A stretch of DNA of 64,000 bases, from NCBI RefSeq assembly GCF_963082655.1, contig NC_081556.1:69053227-69117226 (forward strand), read 5' to 3'. The stretch's first letter is position 1. Each line of letters starts with the position of its first letter. The notes beneath the pieces are model-generated. The model did not search any database. It was not told the DNA's origin and worked only from the letters and a program-made list of their open reading frames with translations. This DNA is from Stomoxys calcitrans. Its lineage: Eukaryota; Arthropoda; Insecta; Diptera; Muscidae. A program made the translations under genes and the position numbers. Positions 63,895 to 64,000 of the stretch are shown one piece after another.

Positions 63895-64000
63895 ATTTTT
63901 ATACCCACCATCGAAGGATGGGGGTATATTCATTTTGTCATTCCGTTTGCAACACATCGAAATATCCATTTCCGACCCTATAAAATATATATATCCTTGA
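63895..64000 (+). mobile_element. DINE copy L ('CGAAGG' subfamily), cut by the window edge
   Basis: TTTTTATACCCACCATCGAA, CATTTTGTCATTCCGTTTGC and CGACCCTATAAAATATATAT are the 5' block of this subfamily, as in copies A and B. Confidence 0.85.

Noticed and set aside
1..64000. rRNA, snRNA, mitochondrial or bacterial genes
   Set aside because: No conserved stretches of these were recognised on either strand.
1..64000. A new multi-gene system (defence, biosynthetic or toxin)
   Set aside because: No set of adjacent intact genes is present; all recognised coding parts are broken transposon proteins.

Overview
This window looks like nuclear DNA from a higher fly, most likely a calyptrate such as a muscid; the species cannot be read from the sequence. 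The main clue is a dozen or so interspersed elements carrying a motif close to the Drosophila INE-1/DINE-1 block (CCTATAAAGTATATATATTC). Other clues are an AT-rich base composition, tRNA-derived SINEs, I/LOA-type and jockey-type LINE relics, and TA-flanked mariner MITEs. No intact protein-coding gene was found. Almost every long open frame is a transposon relic or a by-product of tandem sub-repeats.

Layout. 1-5 kb: degenerate repeats, a tRNA-SINE (918-1223), a Helentron/DINE copy (1299-2335), a Tc1-like relic, a LINE RT relic and a second SINE (4136-4429) with a perfect 13-bp target duplication. 5-13 kb: a ~290-bp tandem repeat, CGATA-type motif cluster, a deleted DDE transposon (8285-9065), a reverse SINE and a Helitron 5' copy (11568 on). 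13-20 kb: weak candidate host exons and several LINE pieces (RT, RNase H, 3' tails). 20-23 kb: a CACTG-ended element and DINE copies cut by a LINE tail. 23-25.7 kb: the least repetitive stretch and the best place to look for a host gene 5' region. 25.7-33.7 kb: DINE copies, two internally deleted LINEs, a FLYWCH finger and a large DINE (32352-33675). 33.7-35.2 kb: a second low-repeat stretch with a perfect DRE octamer, followed by a foldback hairpin and a mariner MITE.

35.9-46.2 kb: a Helitron 5' copy, LINE RT pieces, a Ty3/gypsy Gag-protease relic, three DINE copies, a transposase-like pseudogene with a NARWN motif (41281-42424) and a LINE endonuclease relic. 46.3-52.8 kb: a second deleted DDE transposase, a complete 2,040-bp non-autonomous Helitron (50159-52198) and two CACTG-ended elements. 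52.8-56.9 kb: a jockey-type LINE split by a DINE (C-terminus resumes at 55092), another DINE and a Helitron 3' end. 57-64 kb: DINE and Helitron mosaics, LINE RNase H and endonuclease relics and a truncated DINE at the edge.

Nothing here acts as an operon or pathway. The window is a layered, both-strand transposon graveyard of the kind seen in fly pericentromeric or intergenic DNA. The most informative signals are the structurally complete non-autonomous elements and the insertion order that can be read from nested copies. All family names come from remembered motif knowledge, not from database searches.
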